The notes under the pieces were generated by a model. That model made no database searches, had not been told where the DNA came from, and saw only the letters and a program-made list of their open reading frames with translations. A stretch of 64,000 nt of DNA from Minwuiaceae bacterium (GTDB lineage: Bacteria; Pseudomonadota; Alphaproteobacteria; Minwuiales; Minwuiaceae): assembly GCA_028278525.1 (NCBI GenBank), contig JANQEE010000020.1, forward strand, positions 1 to 64,000. The letters run 5' to 3'. Made by a program: the position numbers and the translations under genes. This document shows, in pieces, positions 54,847 through 63,176 of the stretch (positions are counted from its first letter, which is position 1; each line of letters begins with the position of its first letter).

Positions 54847-55319
54847 CAGGCGCCTTCCACGGCGGCTGCTTTGCGGTTCATCGTACCCTCCGCGATGTCA
54901 GCGGCGCCTTCCGCGGAAATCGCGTGCACCGTGATTTCGTCTTCATGCACGTCGACCGATACCGTGCCCGGCGTCAGCGTGATCGAGTTGGCGTAGATCA
55001 CTTTCGCGAGATCGCTCCGTTGCGCCGTCTTGACCTTGATCATGGTCGGGCTGATCGGCAGCGACGGCGACAACACGCGACGGGTCACGTCGATGTTGGC
55101 CTTGAAGATCTCGACAATCAGCCACGGCCAGTAGGTGAGTATCCGCCAGCCGAGTTGGATCGGCACGGCCTCGTGGTCGATCACGTCCATACGCCGCGCG
55201 ATGAACACCACGACCGCGCAGGAAACGGCGCCCAGGCCCATCAGGAACGGCGTGTAAAATCCCGACAGCAGCAGCCAGGTAGCGTACAACGCGATCCAAA
55301 GACTAATCGCGTAAACCAA
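54846..55319 (-). CDS. mrpE: MrpE-type subunit
   Basis: About 157 residues: two N-terminal helices (LWIALYATWLLLSGFY, LMGLGAVSCAVVVFI) and a cytosolic domain (ILTYWPWLIVEIFKANIDV; SITLTPGTVSVDV). I choose TTG 55319 with GGGGGCGAG upstream because the 157-residue length fits MrpE. A start at 55427 would add a non-conserved extension. First gene of the ten-gene Mrp/Mbh-like operon. Confidence 0.87.
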   Translation of the reverse strand: MVYAISLWIALYATWLLLSGFYTPFLMGLGAVSCAVVVFIARRMDVIDHEAVPIQLGWRILTYWPWLIVEIFKANIDVTRRVLSPSLPISPTMIKVKTAQRSDLAKVIYANSITLTPGTVSVDVHEDEITVHAISAEGAADIAEGTMNRKAAAVEGA

Positions 55320-55472
55320 TTGTGACTCGCCCCCGATTAACTTGCATTGCTGCTGTTTTTTAGCCGAATTGCGGAATCGTTCGGCGACAATTGTTATCGC
55401 ATGACAACCGAAGTACGGCAATAGCACACAATAGAACCGGGAATTCTTGTCGCATAAGCCACAGCGGATCGT

Positions 55473-55509
55473 CTTAGTTGCGCGCAGCTAAGTTGTCTAT
55501 TTGTGACAA
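55473..55509 (+). promoter_or_regulatory. Leader hairpins before the cold-shock gene
   Basis: CTTAGTTGC/GCAGCTAAG (9-bp arms, one G-U pair, 2-base loop) is followed at once by TTGTC-N7-GACAA, which ends 6 bases before the GGGAAAAG ribosome site region. Structured leaders are usual for cold-shock mRNAs; that this one senses temperature is inference. Confidence 0.4.
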
Positions 55510-55519
55510 CTGGGAAAAG

Positions 55520-56104
55520 ATGGTAAGAATCCACCTGCCTTATTTGCGAGAAATCGTCATGGTGGGGGAGGAAGAAGGCCTCGAGGAAGATGACAGTGAA
55601 GTTTTCGAGGCTGGTGGAAAAATAAAGTGGTTTAACGCTCTAAAGGGCTACGGATTTATCACGCCAGATAACGAGTCAGGCGACATTTTCTTACATTTGT
55701 CCTGCCTGCGGCAGGCGGGGTACGAGTACCTGGAAGAGGGCGTTACGGTCACTTGTCTGGTCGCACGCCGTGACAAAGGTCTGCAGGCCGTACGACTGGT
55801 CAGCGTCGATGTCTCGACCGCGGACCACGAGCAATCGCCCCGGTCGCCGGCGGCGGGCGGCGTCGGTCCGCGCAATCAACCGCAGGATGTCGAAGAAGAC
55901 TACCGCGAAGCGACCGTGAAATGGTTCAACCGGATTCGCGGCTACGGCTTCCTGACCGAAGGCGAGGGCACACCCGACATCTTCGTACATATCGAAACCC
56001 TGCGCCGGGAAGGCATCACCAACCTGGAGCCCGGGCAGGCGGTCCGGGTGCGCATCGGCCGCGGCGGCAAAGGGCTGCAGGCGGCCGAAGTCCAGATCCT
56101 CTAA
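55520..56104 (+). CDS. Double cold-shock-domain protein
   Basis: A 194-residue nucleic-acid-binding protein with two cold-shock domains. CSD1 is about residues 32-90 (KIKWFNALKGYGFITPD, DIFLHLSCL). CSD2 is about residues 131-194 (TVKWFNRIRGYGFLTEG, DIFVHIETL). Both keep the RNP1 KGYGFI/RGYGFL and RNP2 DIFLH/DIFVH motifs. The acidic N-terminus (GEEEGLEEDDSE) and a 40-residue linker are extra. Start ATG 55520 after GGGAAAAG; ATG 55559 and 55478 are in frame. Confidence 0.9.
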   Translation: MVRIHLPYLREIVMVGEEEGLEEDDSEVFEAGGKIKWFNALKGYGFITPDNESGDIFLHLSCLRQAGYEYLEEGVTVTCLVARRDKGLQAVRLVSVDVSTADHEQSPRSPAAGGVGPRNQPQDVEEDYREATVKWFNRIRGYGFLTEGEGTPDIFVHIETLRREGITNLEPGQAVRVRIGRGGKGLQAAEVQIL

Positions 56105-56120
56105 TTCACTCCAATACGAT

Positions 56121-57068
56121 TCAGTCCAGCGCGACGGCGTAGTCGGAGACCGGCCCCGCCGTTTTAATCAGCCCGTTGTCGGCCAGAAATGCAGCGAAGC
56201 GCGCATAGCGGCCGTTGTCCAGCGCGGCGGGGCGCAGTGCGAAGCGCGGCAGCGTGTCGCGCCAGGCACGCCGGTTCAGTTCGTCGTCCAGTTCCGGGTT
56301 GCCTTTCAGGAACAGGTCCCAACTCTTGTCCGGCCAATTGACCAGGTACTGCACGCCCGCTTCCAGCGCCCACAGGAATTTGACCAGTCGCTTGTCGTCG
56401 AGACGGTTGCTGTTGGCGACGACGATCAGTTCGTCGTAAGCCGGCACGCCTTCTTCCTCGACGAAGAAGGCGCGACCCGGCCGGTCGACGATGTCCATCT
56501 GGTTCAGTTCAAAATTGCGATAGGCGCCGATCACCGCATCGACCTGGCCGGCGATCAGGGCGGGCGACAGCGAAAAGTTCACGTTCACCATCTCGATGTC
56601 GTCGAGGCTGACGCCGTGGCGTTTGAGCATGGTGCCGAGCAACGCGTCCTCGACGCCGCCGACGGAGAAACCGATCTTTCGCCCCTTCAGATCGGCAATC
56701 GTCTTGATCGGTCCGTCCGCCAGGACCACCAGGCTGTTGAGCGGTGTCGCCACCAGCGTGCCGATCCGTTTCAGCGGCAAGCCTTCGGCGACCTGCAGAT
56801 GCAGTTGCGGCTGGTAGGAAATCGCCAGATCGATCTTGCCGGCGGCGACCAGCTTCGGCGGATCGTTCGGATCGGACGGCGCGATCAGGTCGACCTCCAA
56901 TCCCCGGTCGGCGAAATAGCCACGCTCTTGCGCGACGAACAGCGGTGCATGGTCGGGATTGACGAACCAGTCCAGCATCACGGTCAGTTTCTCGGCGGCG
57001 ATTGCCGGGCCGGCAACGGCGGCGATAACGACGGCAACGCAGGCCACTTTGATTGAGCGCAAAAACAC
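56121..57068 (-). CDS. thiY: Thiamine-precursor binding protein (ThiY/NMT1-like)
   Basis: A 315-residue periplasmic protein. Signal peptide residues 1-24 or so (VACVAVVIAAVAGPAIAA). LDWFVNPDHAPLFVAQERGYF and GRKIGFSVGG are typical of ThiY-type pyrimidine-binding proteins. GTG start 57068 with AGGAG. Last gene of a TPP-riboswitch operon that supports a role in importing a thiamine pyrimidine precursor such as formylaminopyrimidine. Confidence 0.9.
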   Translation of the reverse strand: MFLRSIKVACVAVVIAAVAGPAIAAEKLTVMLDWFVNPDHAPLFVAQERGYFADRGLEVDLIAPSDPNDPPKLVAAGKIDLAISYQPQLHLQVAEGLPLKRIGTLVATPLNSLVVLADGPIKTIADLKGRKIGFSVGGVEDALLGTMLKRHGVSLDDIEMVNVNFSLSPALIAGQVDAVIGAYRNFELNQMDIVDRPGRAFFVEEEGVPAYDELIVVANSNRLDDKRLVKFLWALEAGVQYLVNWPDKSWDLFLKGNPELDDELNRRAWRDTLPRFALRPAALDNGRYARFAAFLADNGLIKTAGPVSDYAVALD

Positions 57069-57072
57069 GGAG

Positions 57073-57870
57073 CTACTCCTTTTCGTCGGGATGAGTATCG
57101 GGCTGCCATGGCAAGGCGCGCCGCAGCACGGCATCCAGGCTGAACCACAACACCAGAGAGAAAACCGCCAGCGTCAGCAGGGCGGCGAACATCAGGTCGG
57201 TCTGCATGCGGCCGTTGGCGTGCAGCATCAGGAAACCCAGCCCGCCGCTGGACCCAACCCACTCGCCGACCACCGCGCCGATCGGCGCGAACGCCGCGGC
57301 GACACGGAGGCCGGACGCCAGCGCGGGCAGCGCCGCAGGCACGCGCACGCGGAACAGAATCGCCAGCCGCTGGGCGCCGGCGGTTCGAACGCCGTCCGTC
57401 ATGGTCTTGGCCAGGTCCAGCCAGCCGGGCTCGGTCCGACGCAGGCCGTCCAGGAAGGCCGCAGTGACGGGGAAGTAGATGATCAACGTCGCCATCGCGA
57501 CTTTCGACACCATGCCGTAGCCGAGCCACAGCACCAGCAACGGCGCCAGGGCGAATACCGGGATCGCCTGGCTGATGATCAATATCGGCATCAGCCAGCG
57601 CCGTGCCGGTCTGGAGAACGCGATGATCAGCGCGCTGACCGTGCCGAGCACGGTGCCGAATACCAGCCCCAGCAGGATCTCCGCCGCCGTGATCAGGCCG
57701 TGATGCACGATCACCTCGCGGCGTGCGGCCCATTCCAGCGCCACCTCCAGCGGCGCCGGAAGGATGAACGGCGGCAGTCCGCCCAGCGTCACGATCAACT
57801 GCCAGACGACAAGTAACCCGGCCGCCGTCGCCAGCCCACGCAGCAACCGGTTGGTGCCAAGCCGCGTCAT
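57073..57870 (-). CDS. thiX: ABC transporter permease (ThiX-like)
   Basis: A 265-residue permease of the nitrate/taurine/ThiX class with six helices. The EAA loop is ...GVRTAGAQRLAILFRVRVPAALPALASGLRVA. Its start overlaps the ATPase stop by 4 bases. It lies 4 bases from thiY. Confidence 0.9.
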   Translation of the reverse strand: MTRLGTNRLLRGLATAAGLLVVWQLIVTLGGLPPFILPAPLEVALEWAARREVIVHHGLITAAEILLGLVFGTVLGTVSALIIAFSRPARRWLMPILIISQAIPVFALAPLLVLWLGYGMVSKVAMATLIIYFPVTAAFLDGLRRTEPGWLDLAKTMTDGVRTAGAQRLAILFRVRVPAALPALASGLRVAAAFAPIGAVVGEWVGSSGGLGFLMLHANGRMQTDLMFAALLTLAVFSLVLWFSLDAVLRRALPWQPDTHPDEKE

Positions 57871-58661
57871 CCGCCGCGCTCCGCCAGTCCAAGCCGGGCC
57901 ATCAACTCGCGCTGGACCGGGATCAGGGCAGGGTCGGTCGGATCGCGCGGCGGCGCGCCCGGCAATATCATCGCCCGGTCCAGAACCGCCGGCCGGCCAG
58001 CCATGACATGCACATTGTGGCCGAGCCGGATCGCCTCGTTCGGATCGTGAGTGACCAACAGTACCGTGCGGTCCTTAAGCACCGCCGCCGCCAGGCCCTG
58101 CAGCCGGTACCGGGTAACCGCGTCGAGCGACGAGAACGGCTCGTCCATCAACACGACCGGCCGGTCTTCCATCAGCGTTCGCGCCAGGGCGACCCGCTGC
58201 CGCATGCCGCCCGACAGCGCGGCCGGCCGATCCCGCTCCCGCCCGGCCAGCCCGACCCGCTCCAGCAACGCGGCCGCCCGCGCGGTGTAGGCCGCCATGC
58301 CGCGCAGCCGGGCGCCGATGGTTACGTTGTCCAGAACGCTCAGCCAGGGCATCAGCAGGTCGCGCTGATCCATATAGGCGACCCGTCCAGCCAGCGGCCG
58401 GCCGTCGCCGCATTCCAGCCGGTCGCCCGGCGCCAGCTCTGTCAGCCCGGCCAGCAGCCGGAGCAGGGTGCTCTTGCCCACGCCGCTCGGCCCCAGCAGG
58501 CAGGTGATCCTGCCGGCCTCCAGCGCCACGTCCATGGCTTCGAACAGAGCGACGCCGTCGAACGCCAGCCGCGCCGCATGCAGGGTCACCGACGGCGGCC
58601 CGCCGGCCGGTCTCTCGGCGCTTTCCTGGTCGGTTGGGTCGGCGGCTTTCGCCTGGAACAT
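57867..58661 (-). CDS. thiZ: ABC transporter ATPase (ThiZ-like)
   Basis: About 264 residues. Walker A is GPSGVGKST, the signature [15 protein letters not shown], Walker B VVLMDEPFSSLD, and the H-loop THDPNEA. First gene downstream of the TPP riboswitch. ATG 58661 or GTG 58670 can serve as start; the ribosome site AGGGA is inside the riboswitch 3-prime end. Confidence 0.9.
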   Translation of the reverse strand: MFQAKAADPTDQESAERPAGGPPSVTLHAARLAFDGVALFEAMDVALEAGRITCLLGPSGVGKSTLLRLLAGLTELAPGDRLECGDGRPLAGRVAYMDQRDLLMPWLSVLDNVTIGARLRGMAAYTARAAALLERVGLAGRERDRPAALSGGMRQRVALARTLMEDRPVVLMDEPFSSLDAVTRYRLQGLAAAVLKDRTVLLVTHDPNEAIRLGHNVHVMAGRPAVLDRAMILPGAPPRDPTDPALIPVQRELMARLGLAERGG

Positions 58662-58670
58662 GGAAATCAC

Positions 58671-58763
58671 CCATCCCTACGCCGGCATTACCCGGATCAG
58701 GTTCCTGGGGTCGTCCCGTTGCCGAAACCTCTCAGCCGGCTCGCGCCGGCTCCCCCGTGTGAT
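58671..58763 (-). promoter_or_regulatory. TPP riboswitch (thi box)
   Basis: On the minus strand: ACACGGGGGAGCC, GGCTGAGAGG, then ACCCCAGGAACCTGATCCGG and GTAATGCCGGCGTAGGGA, the standard thi-box order. It ends at the start of the ATPase gene, so TPP binding would hide the ribosome site and block translation of the thiZ-X-Y operon. Confidence 0.95.
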
Positions 58764-58840
58764 CAGACGAGTATAGAGGGGAAGCGGGGTGTAACAAAGC
58801 GGTCATCCGCCGCACACGGGCTAATCCCCTGCGCTTAGTA

Positions 58841-58856
58841 ATTTGCTAACGCAAAT
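58841..58856. promoter_or_regulatory. Perfect 16-base palindrome
   Basis: ATTTGC-TAAC-GCAAAT, 6-bp arms with a 4-base centre, 45 bases before the start of the 119-residue gene. AT-rich setting; candidate operator or promoter element. Confidence 0.3.
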
Positions 58857-58900
58857 GTAGATACAGTCGGCCGTCCGCTCCACATGCGAAGGTGGTGAGA

Positions 58901-59260
58901 ATGATCGTCGACGATATGTCCAGGGAAAAGGAGATAGCCGCCCTGGCTGCCGACAACGGCGAACCGAAATACACGCGCCGGCTTGGCGACAAAATCCTGA
59001 CCGCGTTTACCCATGCCTATTCCGTCGGCCGGCTGGACCTGTCCGAGAAGCTGCTGGACGTGCTCAACAGTTGCAGCGAACAGGACGGGCAGGAGCGGAG
59101 CGGCCCCATCCTGGAACTGGCCAAATGCTGGATGCATTTCGTCCAGGCCCGCAACCGCTTTAACGAGGTCGCGGACGCCAGCGGCGAAGACAGCCCCGCC
59201 GCGGTCGAGGCTTTCCAGGAAATGAAGGACGCCCACCAGAAATGGAAGTCCGTCAACTAG
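58901..59260 (+). CDS. Helical protein of unknown function
   Basis: A 119-residue, mostly helical protein (YTRRLGDKILTAFTHAYSVGRLDLSEKLLDVL; LAKCWMHFVQARNRFNEV). No signal peptide or membrane helix. ATG 58901 is preceded by AAGGTGG; GTG starts at 58892 and 58895 are possible. The family is not recognised. Confidence 0.7.
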   Translation: MIVDDMSREKEIAALAADNGEPKYTRRLGDKILTAFTHAYSVGRLDLSEKLLDVLNSCSEQDGQERSGPILELAKCWMHFVQARNRFNEVADASGEDSPAAVEAFQEMKDAHQKWKSVN

Positions 59261-59324
59261 CGCGACGCACTCCCGCGGCTCGGCGCCGCTAGCTCCAAAG
59301 GACCGATGCCGCTAGTTTGGCGGT

Positions 59325-60437
59325 ATGGTGTCCCGACCCCGCTTCATCGGCAGCGAAATCTACCGGCAGTCCAGCTACGGCCGCACGCATCCGCTGGCCA
59401 TTCCGCGCGTGTCCACGGTGATCGATCTCGGCCGGGCGCTCGGCTGGCTGCCCAACGACGTCTATCTCGACAGCCCAGTCGCCTCGCCGGAACAACTGGC
59501 CCGGTTCCACGAACCCGCCTATATCGCCGCCCTGGCCCGCGTCGAACGGGACCAGAAGGCGACGGCGGACGATGCCGAGCGGCACAATCTCGGCCGCCAC
59601 GAGAACCCGGTTTACCCGGAAGTCTACCGCCGCCCTGCGACGGCATGCGGCGGCAGTTTACTGGCCGCCAGCCTGTTGCTCTCCGGCGACGCCACCGTGG
59701 TCTACAGCCCGGCCGGCGGCACCCATCACGGCCGGTCCGGCCGCGCCTCCGGGTTCTGCTATTTCAACGATCCGGTGCTCGGCATCCTGGCCCTGCTCGA
59801 CGGCGGCCTTGAGCGAGTCGCCTACGTCGATGTGGATGCCCACCATGGCGACGGTGTCGAGGATGCCTTCGCCGCAGACGACCGTGTGCTGACCGTCTCC
59901 GTGCACGAAGCCGGCCGCTGGCCGCTGCGCGGCGCCGGCCCGCAGCGACAGGGTGCGACCGTCCGCAACCTTGCGGTGCCCGCCGGCTTCAACGACACCG
60001 AAATGCGGCTCGCGACCGACGCTCTTCTGGTGCCGTTGGTCGAAGGCTTCCGCCCCGATGCCATCGTGATGCAATGCGGTGCCGACGCCCTGGCCGAGGA
60101 CCCCTTGAGCAAGCTGGCATTGTCCAACAACGCGCTGGTCTATGCCGTCGCGCGCGTCGCGTCGGTGGCGCCCAGGCTGATCCTGCTCGGCGGCGGCGGT
60201 TACAACCCCTGGTCCGTCGCGCGCTGCTGGACCCGCAATTGGGCGGCGCTGAACGGCTTCGCCGCGCCGGACCGCTTGCCGCAGGAAGCCGAAGCGGTGC
60301 TGCGCGGCCTCACCTGGTCGCGCCGCGCCGGGCGCAACCCGCCTGACTCCTGGTTCACCACCCTGGTCGACCCACCGCACGAAGGGCCGATAAGCGACAT
60401 GGTACGCCAAGCGTTGGACTTGGTTCTGGCGGCCTGA
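59325..60437 (+). CDS. Histone deacetylase-family (class II-like) deacetylase
   Basis: A 370-residue arginase-deacetylase-fold enzyme. The catalytic region is YVDVDAHHGDGVEDAF (zinc Asp/His and HH pair), the second Asp is in QCGADALAEDPLSK, and GGGGYNPWSVARCW is a family mark. The bacterial homologues act on acetylpolyamines, acetoin or lysines; here the substrate is unknown. Followed by a DUF192 gene after 25 bases. Confidence 0.9.
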   Translation: MVSRPRFIGSEIYRQSSYGRTHPLAIPRVSTVIDLGRALGWLPNDVYLDSPVASPEQLARFHEPAYIAALARVERDQKATADDAERHNLGRHENPVYPEVYRRPATACGGSLLAASLLLSGDATVVYSPAGGTHHGRSGRASGFCYFNDPVLGILALLDGGLERVAYVDVDAHHGDGVEDAFAADDRVLTVSVHEAGRWPLRGAGPQRQGATVRNLAVPAGFNDTEMRLATDALLVPLVEGFRPDAIVMQCGADALAEDPLSKLALSNNALVYAVARVASVAPRLILLGGGGYNPWSVARCWTRNWAALNGFAAPDRLPQEAEAVLRGLTWSRRAGRNPPDSWFTTLVDPPHEGPISDMVRQALDLVLAA

Positions 60438-60462
60438 CATCGGAACGGGTAAAAATAGATTT

Positions 60463-60942
60463 ATGAAACACTTTGTACTCGTGCGTAACTGGCTGCTCGG
60501 CTTCCTGTTGACAGCCATCATGGCCGCCACCGCGGCGGCCCAATCGCTGCCCCAGTCGTTGCCGACGTCTGAGCTCCGGATCGCGACGAGCCAGACGCAG
60601 CATTTCTTGAAAGTCGAACTCGCCAATACCGACGAAACGCGGGCGCGCGGCCTGATGTTTCGGATGAGCATGCCGCCGAATGTCGGCATGCTGTTCGACT
60701 ACGGCATCGACCAGCAGGTCGCCATGTGGATGAAGAACACCTTTATCCCGCTGGACATTCTGTTCATCGACCGGCGTGGCAAGATCGTCAATATCCACGA
60801 ACGGGCCGTTCCCCTGTCACTAGCCAGCATTCCCTCGGACGGCCCAGTGCGGGCCGCGCTGGAACTGAACGGCGGCAGCGTCGCGCGGCTCGGCATTAAA
60901 CCCGGCGATCAGGTCTTCCACCCGCTGTTCGCCGGCAAGTAG
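60463..60942 (+). CDS. DUF192 exported protein
   Basis: A 159-residue protein. Signal peptide about residues 1-26 (LLGFLLTAIMAATAAA). The DUF192 core is ETRARGLMFRMSMPPNVGMLF, then MWMKNTFIPLDILFID and NGGSVARLGIKPGDQV. DUF192 proteins are periplasmic and of unknown function. Palindromic repeat copy 1 lies 81 bases downstream. Confidence 0.9.
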   Translation: MKHFVLVRNWLLGFLLTAIMAATAAAQSLPQSLPTSELRIATSQTQHFLKVELANTDETRARGLMFRMSMPPNVGMLFDYGIDQQVAMWMKNTFIPLDILFIDRRGKIVNIHERAVPLSLASIPSDGPVRAALELNGGSVARLGIKPGDQVFHPLFAGK

Positions 60943-61023
60943 CCGCCATCGTATCCACCCCGTCCGGCGCGCCGGACGGTTTCATCGGGCGATGGCCTAG
61001 CCGGCCCGAGTCCTTTGTTGCGG

Positions 61024-61104
61024 CTTTGCCGTCCCGCACCCCCACCCGGCCACCCACGAGAATATCCTTGATGGATGGCCGGGTGGGGGCGCGGGACGGC
61101 AAAA
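61024..61104. repeat. Long palindromic repeat, copy 1
   Basis: Imperfect inverted repeat of about 33 bp arms (core GTCCCGC-CCCCCACCCGGCCA with three mismatches between arms) around the loop ACGAGAATATCCTTGATGGA-like centre. It is the same element as copy 2 at 62273-62357 in opposite orientation. Confidence 0.85.
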
Positions 61105-61142
61105 CCTTTCCACATAAGTGGAAAACCCGAAAACGGACTCGC

Positions 61143-61655
61143 TCAGAAGTAATACGCTTCGTTGCTCAAAAGATCGCCGTGGCAGGTGATCCGCTTGCGG
61201 TCGCGTTCGTGGATCGTGCTGACCACCAGGCTGGTGATGCCAGCAATATGGGTTTCTTCCGTCTCCGGCCCGTCCGTGTGACTGTAGCCGATCGGCAGCA
61301 GGAAGCCGTCGATCAAGGTGTTTTCCGAATAGGGCTGCCCGGTGCCGGGATTGATGCCCAGGGTTTTCCGGATTTCGTCGACCAGGGTCTGGCAGCGTTC
61401 CTGCGGCTCGGCTCTTGGCGTCAGGTCCAGCGCGACGATTTCAATGCGGTTGCGCTCCCACTTGTAGCTGACGCCGAGGATCAGGTTTTGGTCCCGCAGC
61501 CGCTCGTTCAGGAAGGTCTCGGTGCGGAACAGGCCGAAGGAGAACAGCGACACCGGCTTGTTCATCAGCCAGTTAACGATGGCATCGGGTTCGGCGCGGG
61601 CCGACGAAATCAAAGCGAAAAAAATCGCTGTGCATGCGACCAACCGCGTGCGCAT
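61143..61655 (-). CDS. Exported protein of unknown function
   Basis: A 170-residue protein with signal peptide (TRLVACTAIFFALISSARA, residues 3-21). The mature part is charged with one C-terminal Cys pair region (ERCQTL, ITCHGD). ATG 61655 follows GGAGGGGAG. The open frame extends upstream to 61910 but the signal peptide fixes the start. Family not recognised. Confidence 0.7.
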   Translation of the reverse strand: MRTRLVACTAIFFALISSARAEPDAIVNWLMNKPVSLFSFGLFRTETFLNERLRDQNLILGVSYKWERNRIEIVALDLTPRAEPQERCQTLVDEIRKTLGINPGTGQPYSENTLIDGFLLPIGYSHTDGPETEETHIAGITSLVVSTIHERDRKRITCHGDLLSNEAYYF

Positions 61656-61833
61656 CAACTCCCCTCCGAAATCGGTCTCCTGTAGGAGACCGGCGCGGGA
61701 ACCTATCACAGCCGGACATTTGAGCAACTGTGGCAAATAAAGGTCATTTTGGTAAACAATTGGTAACGCTGCGGTTGTGCCGAACGGCACGGCGGTGCAT
61801 ATCCTGCGCGTCACCGAACCGAGCGACGCGCCC

Positions 61834-62253
61834 ATGACCGACACGACAATTCCGGACGGATTCCAGGCGATCGAATCGCGCAGTCCCTTCGCCGCGCACA
61901 ACGGCCCCATCTATCAGCGGGAAGAAGAGGACGGCGGTTTCGTCCGCGGCTTCCATGTGCTGGAGACGCACCTCAACGCCGGCCGCATGGCCCATGGCGG
62001 CATGCTGGTCGCGTTCGCCGACGGCGTGCTCGGCCAATGCGCGGGCCGCGCCGTCGGCACGCCGGCGGTGACCTTGCGGCTGACCAGCAACTTCGTCGCA
62101 CCGGCCCGGCCCGGCGATTGGGTGGAGGGCCGGGCCGAGGTGATCCGCCAGGGCCGCAGCACCGTCTTCGTCCGCGGCCAACTGACCGTCCGCCACCGCA
62201 CAGTCCTCACCGCCGACGGCATCTTCCAGCCGATCAAGCCGGCGAAGCGGTGA
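61834..62253 (+). CDS. PaaI-like hotdog-fold thioesterase
   Basis: A 139-residue protein. THLNAGRMAHGGMLVAFADGVLG is the catalytic region of the PaaI/YbgC group (HGG and Asp). TLRLTSNFVAPARPGDWVEG is the beta-sheet part. ATG 61834 chosen; the frame is open from 61777 but that part is not conserved. Likely hydrolyses an acyl-CoA thioester. Confidence 0.88.
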   Translation: MTDTTIPDGFQAIESRSPFAAHNGPIYQREEEDGGFVRGFHVLETHLNAGRMAHGGMLVAFADGVLGQCAGRAVGTPAVTLRLTSNFVAPARPGDWVEGRAEVIRQGRSTVFVRGQLTVRHRTVLTADGIFQPIKPAKR

Positions 62254-62272
62254 GATCTTTTGTCTGAGGACC

Positions 62273-62357
62273 GGCTTTACCGTCCCGCTCCCCCACCCGG
62301 CCACCCATCAAGGATACTCTCGTGGGTGGCCGGGTGGGGGAGCGGGACGGTAAAGCC
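62273..62357. repeat. Long palindromic repeat, copy 2
   Basis: Perfect inverted repeat: 35-bp arms (62273-62307 and 62323-62357) with a 15-base loop. Arm core is GTCCCGCTCCCCCACCCGG. Loop sequence is the reverse complement of part of the copy 1 loop, so the two copies are inverted relative to each other. Confidence 0.92.
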
Positions 62358-62434
62358 GCAACAAGGAATCCCCAGCCTGCTTGCGGCTGGGTGACCCATC
62401 GTGTATCTGGACTCTCGACACTCTCTTCGTTTAT

Positions 62435-62511
62435 CGGGGCGTAGCGCAGGCTGGTAGCGCGGCTGCTTTGGGAGCAGCAGGTCGCTGGTTCGAATCCAGT
62501 CGCCCCGACCA
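62435..62511 (+). tRNA. tRNA-Pro (anticodon UGG)
   Basis: Acceptor stem CGGGGCG/CGCCCCG, discriminator A62508, CCA at 62509-62511. The anticodon stem GCTGC/GCAGC encloses TTTGGGA with anticodon TGG at 69-71 of the 62400 block (62469-62471). An intrinsic terminator follows. Confidence 0.96.
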
Positions 62512-62514
62512 TCG

Positions 62515-62552
62515 AAAACCCTTTCAAGCCAACGGCTTGCGAGGGTTTTTTG
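62515..62552 (+). terminator. Terminator after tRNA-Pro
   Basis: Outer stem AAAACCCT / AGGGTTTT with an inner AAGCC/GGCTT hairpin, followed by T residues. Confidence 0.7.
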
Positions 62553-62577
62553 GTTCCGCGTAAAGCGAGAAGACGAG

Positions 62578-62769
62578 ATGCGAAATCTTTTCTTAGCGGC
62601 CAAGCTGGCCTTTGTCATCGCGCTCGCTTGGAGTCAGGGCCGGGATGCCAGGCATGCGAGAGAGGATAGCGCGCGCTGCGCGGAGCTCGGATTCGCGCGA
62701 GACACCGTCGATTTCACGCTCTGTCGCGTCCAAATGGTGCACCAGCGCCGCACTCGGGAAAACTCCTAA
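62578..62769 (+). CDS. Small exported or membrane-anchored protein
   Basis: A 63-residue protein with an N-terminal hydrophobic segment (LFLAAKLAFVIALAW), then CAELGFARDTVDFTLCRVQM. The spacing C-x3-GF-x2-(G/D)T-x2-F-x2-C recurs in small alphaproteobacterial proteins of unknown function, as I recall. AGCGAGAAGACGAG precedes the ATG. Confidence 0.6.
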   Translation: MRNLFLAAKLAFVIALAWSQGRDARHAREDSARCAELGFARDTVDFTLCRVQMVHQRRTRENS

Positions 62770-62877
62770 AACCAGTCGTTTGCCGAGTGTTGTTTGGCCG
62801 TCACCCGGCTCGGTTGACCAGGATCTCCACTAATACCAATAGACAAGCCCACACTAGAATGTTCTTATTATGTTCTC

Positions 62878-63171
62878 ATGATCGGCCGGCCGAAATATCG
62901 CATCCCCGGGGGCGTGGACATCCACGAACTGCGCACGTTCGGGGACCTGCCGGATAGTACCGCCGCCTACATCCAATGCCGCGATTGCGGCCGGCTCAGG
63001 CGGCTCGACCGCTCGGCCATCGTGCAGTGGCTGGGCCGGCCGCTTTACGACCTGCGCGCGCGCAGCCGCTGCATCGCCTGCGGCAGCAAGCGTGCGCAAC
63101 TGCTGCTGCACGATCAGGCCGCCAGCAGCGACAGGGCCTGGTTTCCCCGTCCGCCAATGCTTACGCGTTAG
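62878..63171 (+). CDS. Small zinc-ribbon-like protein
   Basis: A 97-residue protein with two CxxC pairs (CRDCGRLRR and CIACGSKRA) about 32 residues apart, a layout of small zinc-binding proteins. Basic overall. Function unknown; the next small gene starts 5 bases later. Confidence 0.65.
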   Translation: MIGRPKYRIPGGVDIHELRTFGDLPDSTAAYIQCRDCGRLRRLDRSAIVQWLGRPLYDLRARSRCIACGSKRAQLLLHDQAASSDRAWFPRPPMLTR

Positions 63172-63176
63172 CGATT

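Noticed and set aside
58835-58850. A CtrA-like site TTAG-N7-CTAAC
   Set aside because: It has two mismatches to TTAA-N7-TTAAC and overlaps a palindrome that explains it as well.
61024-62357. Paired palindromes as attachment sites of an island
   Set aside because: No integrase or transposase lies between or beside them, and both enclosed genes have ordinary chromosomal composition.
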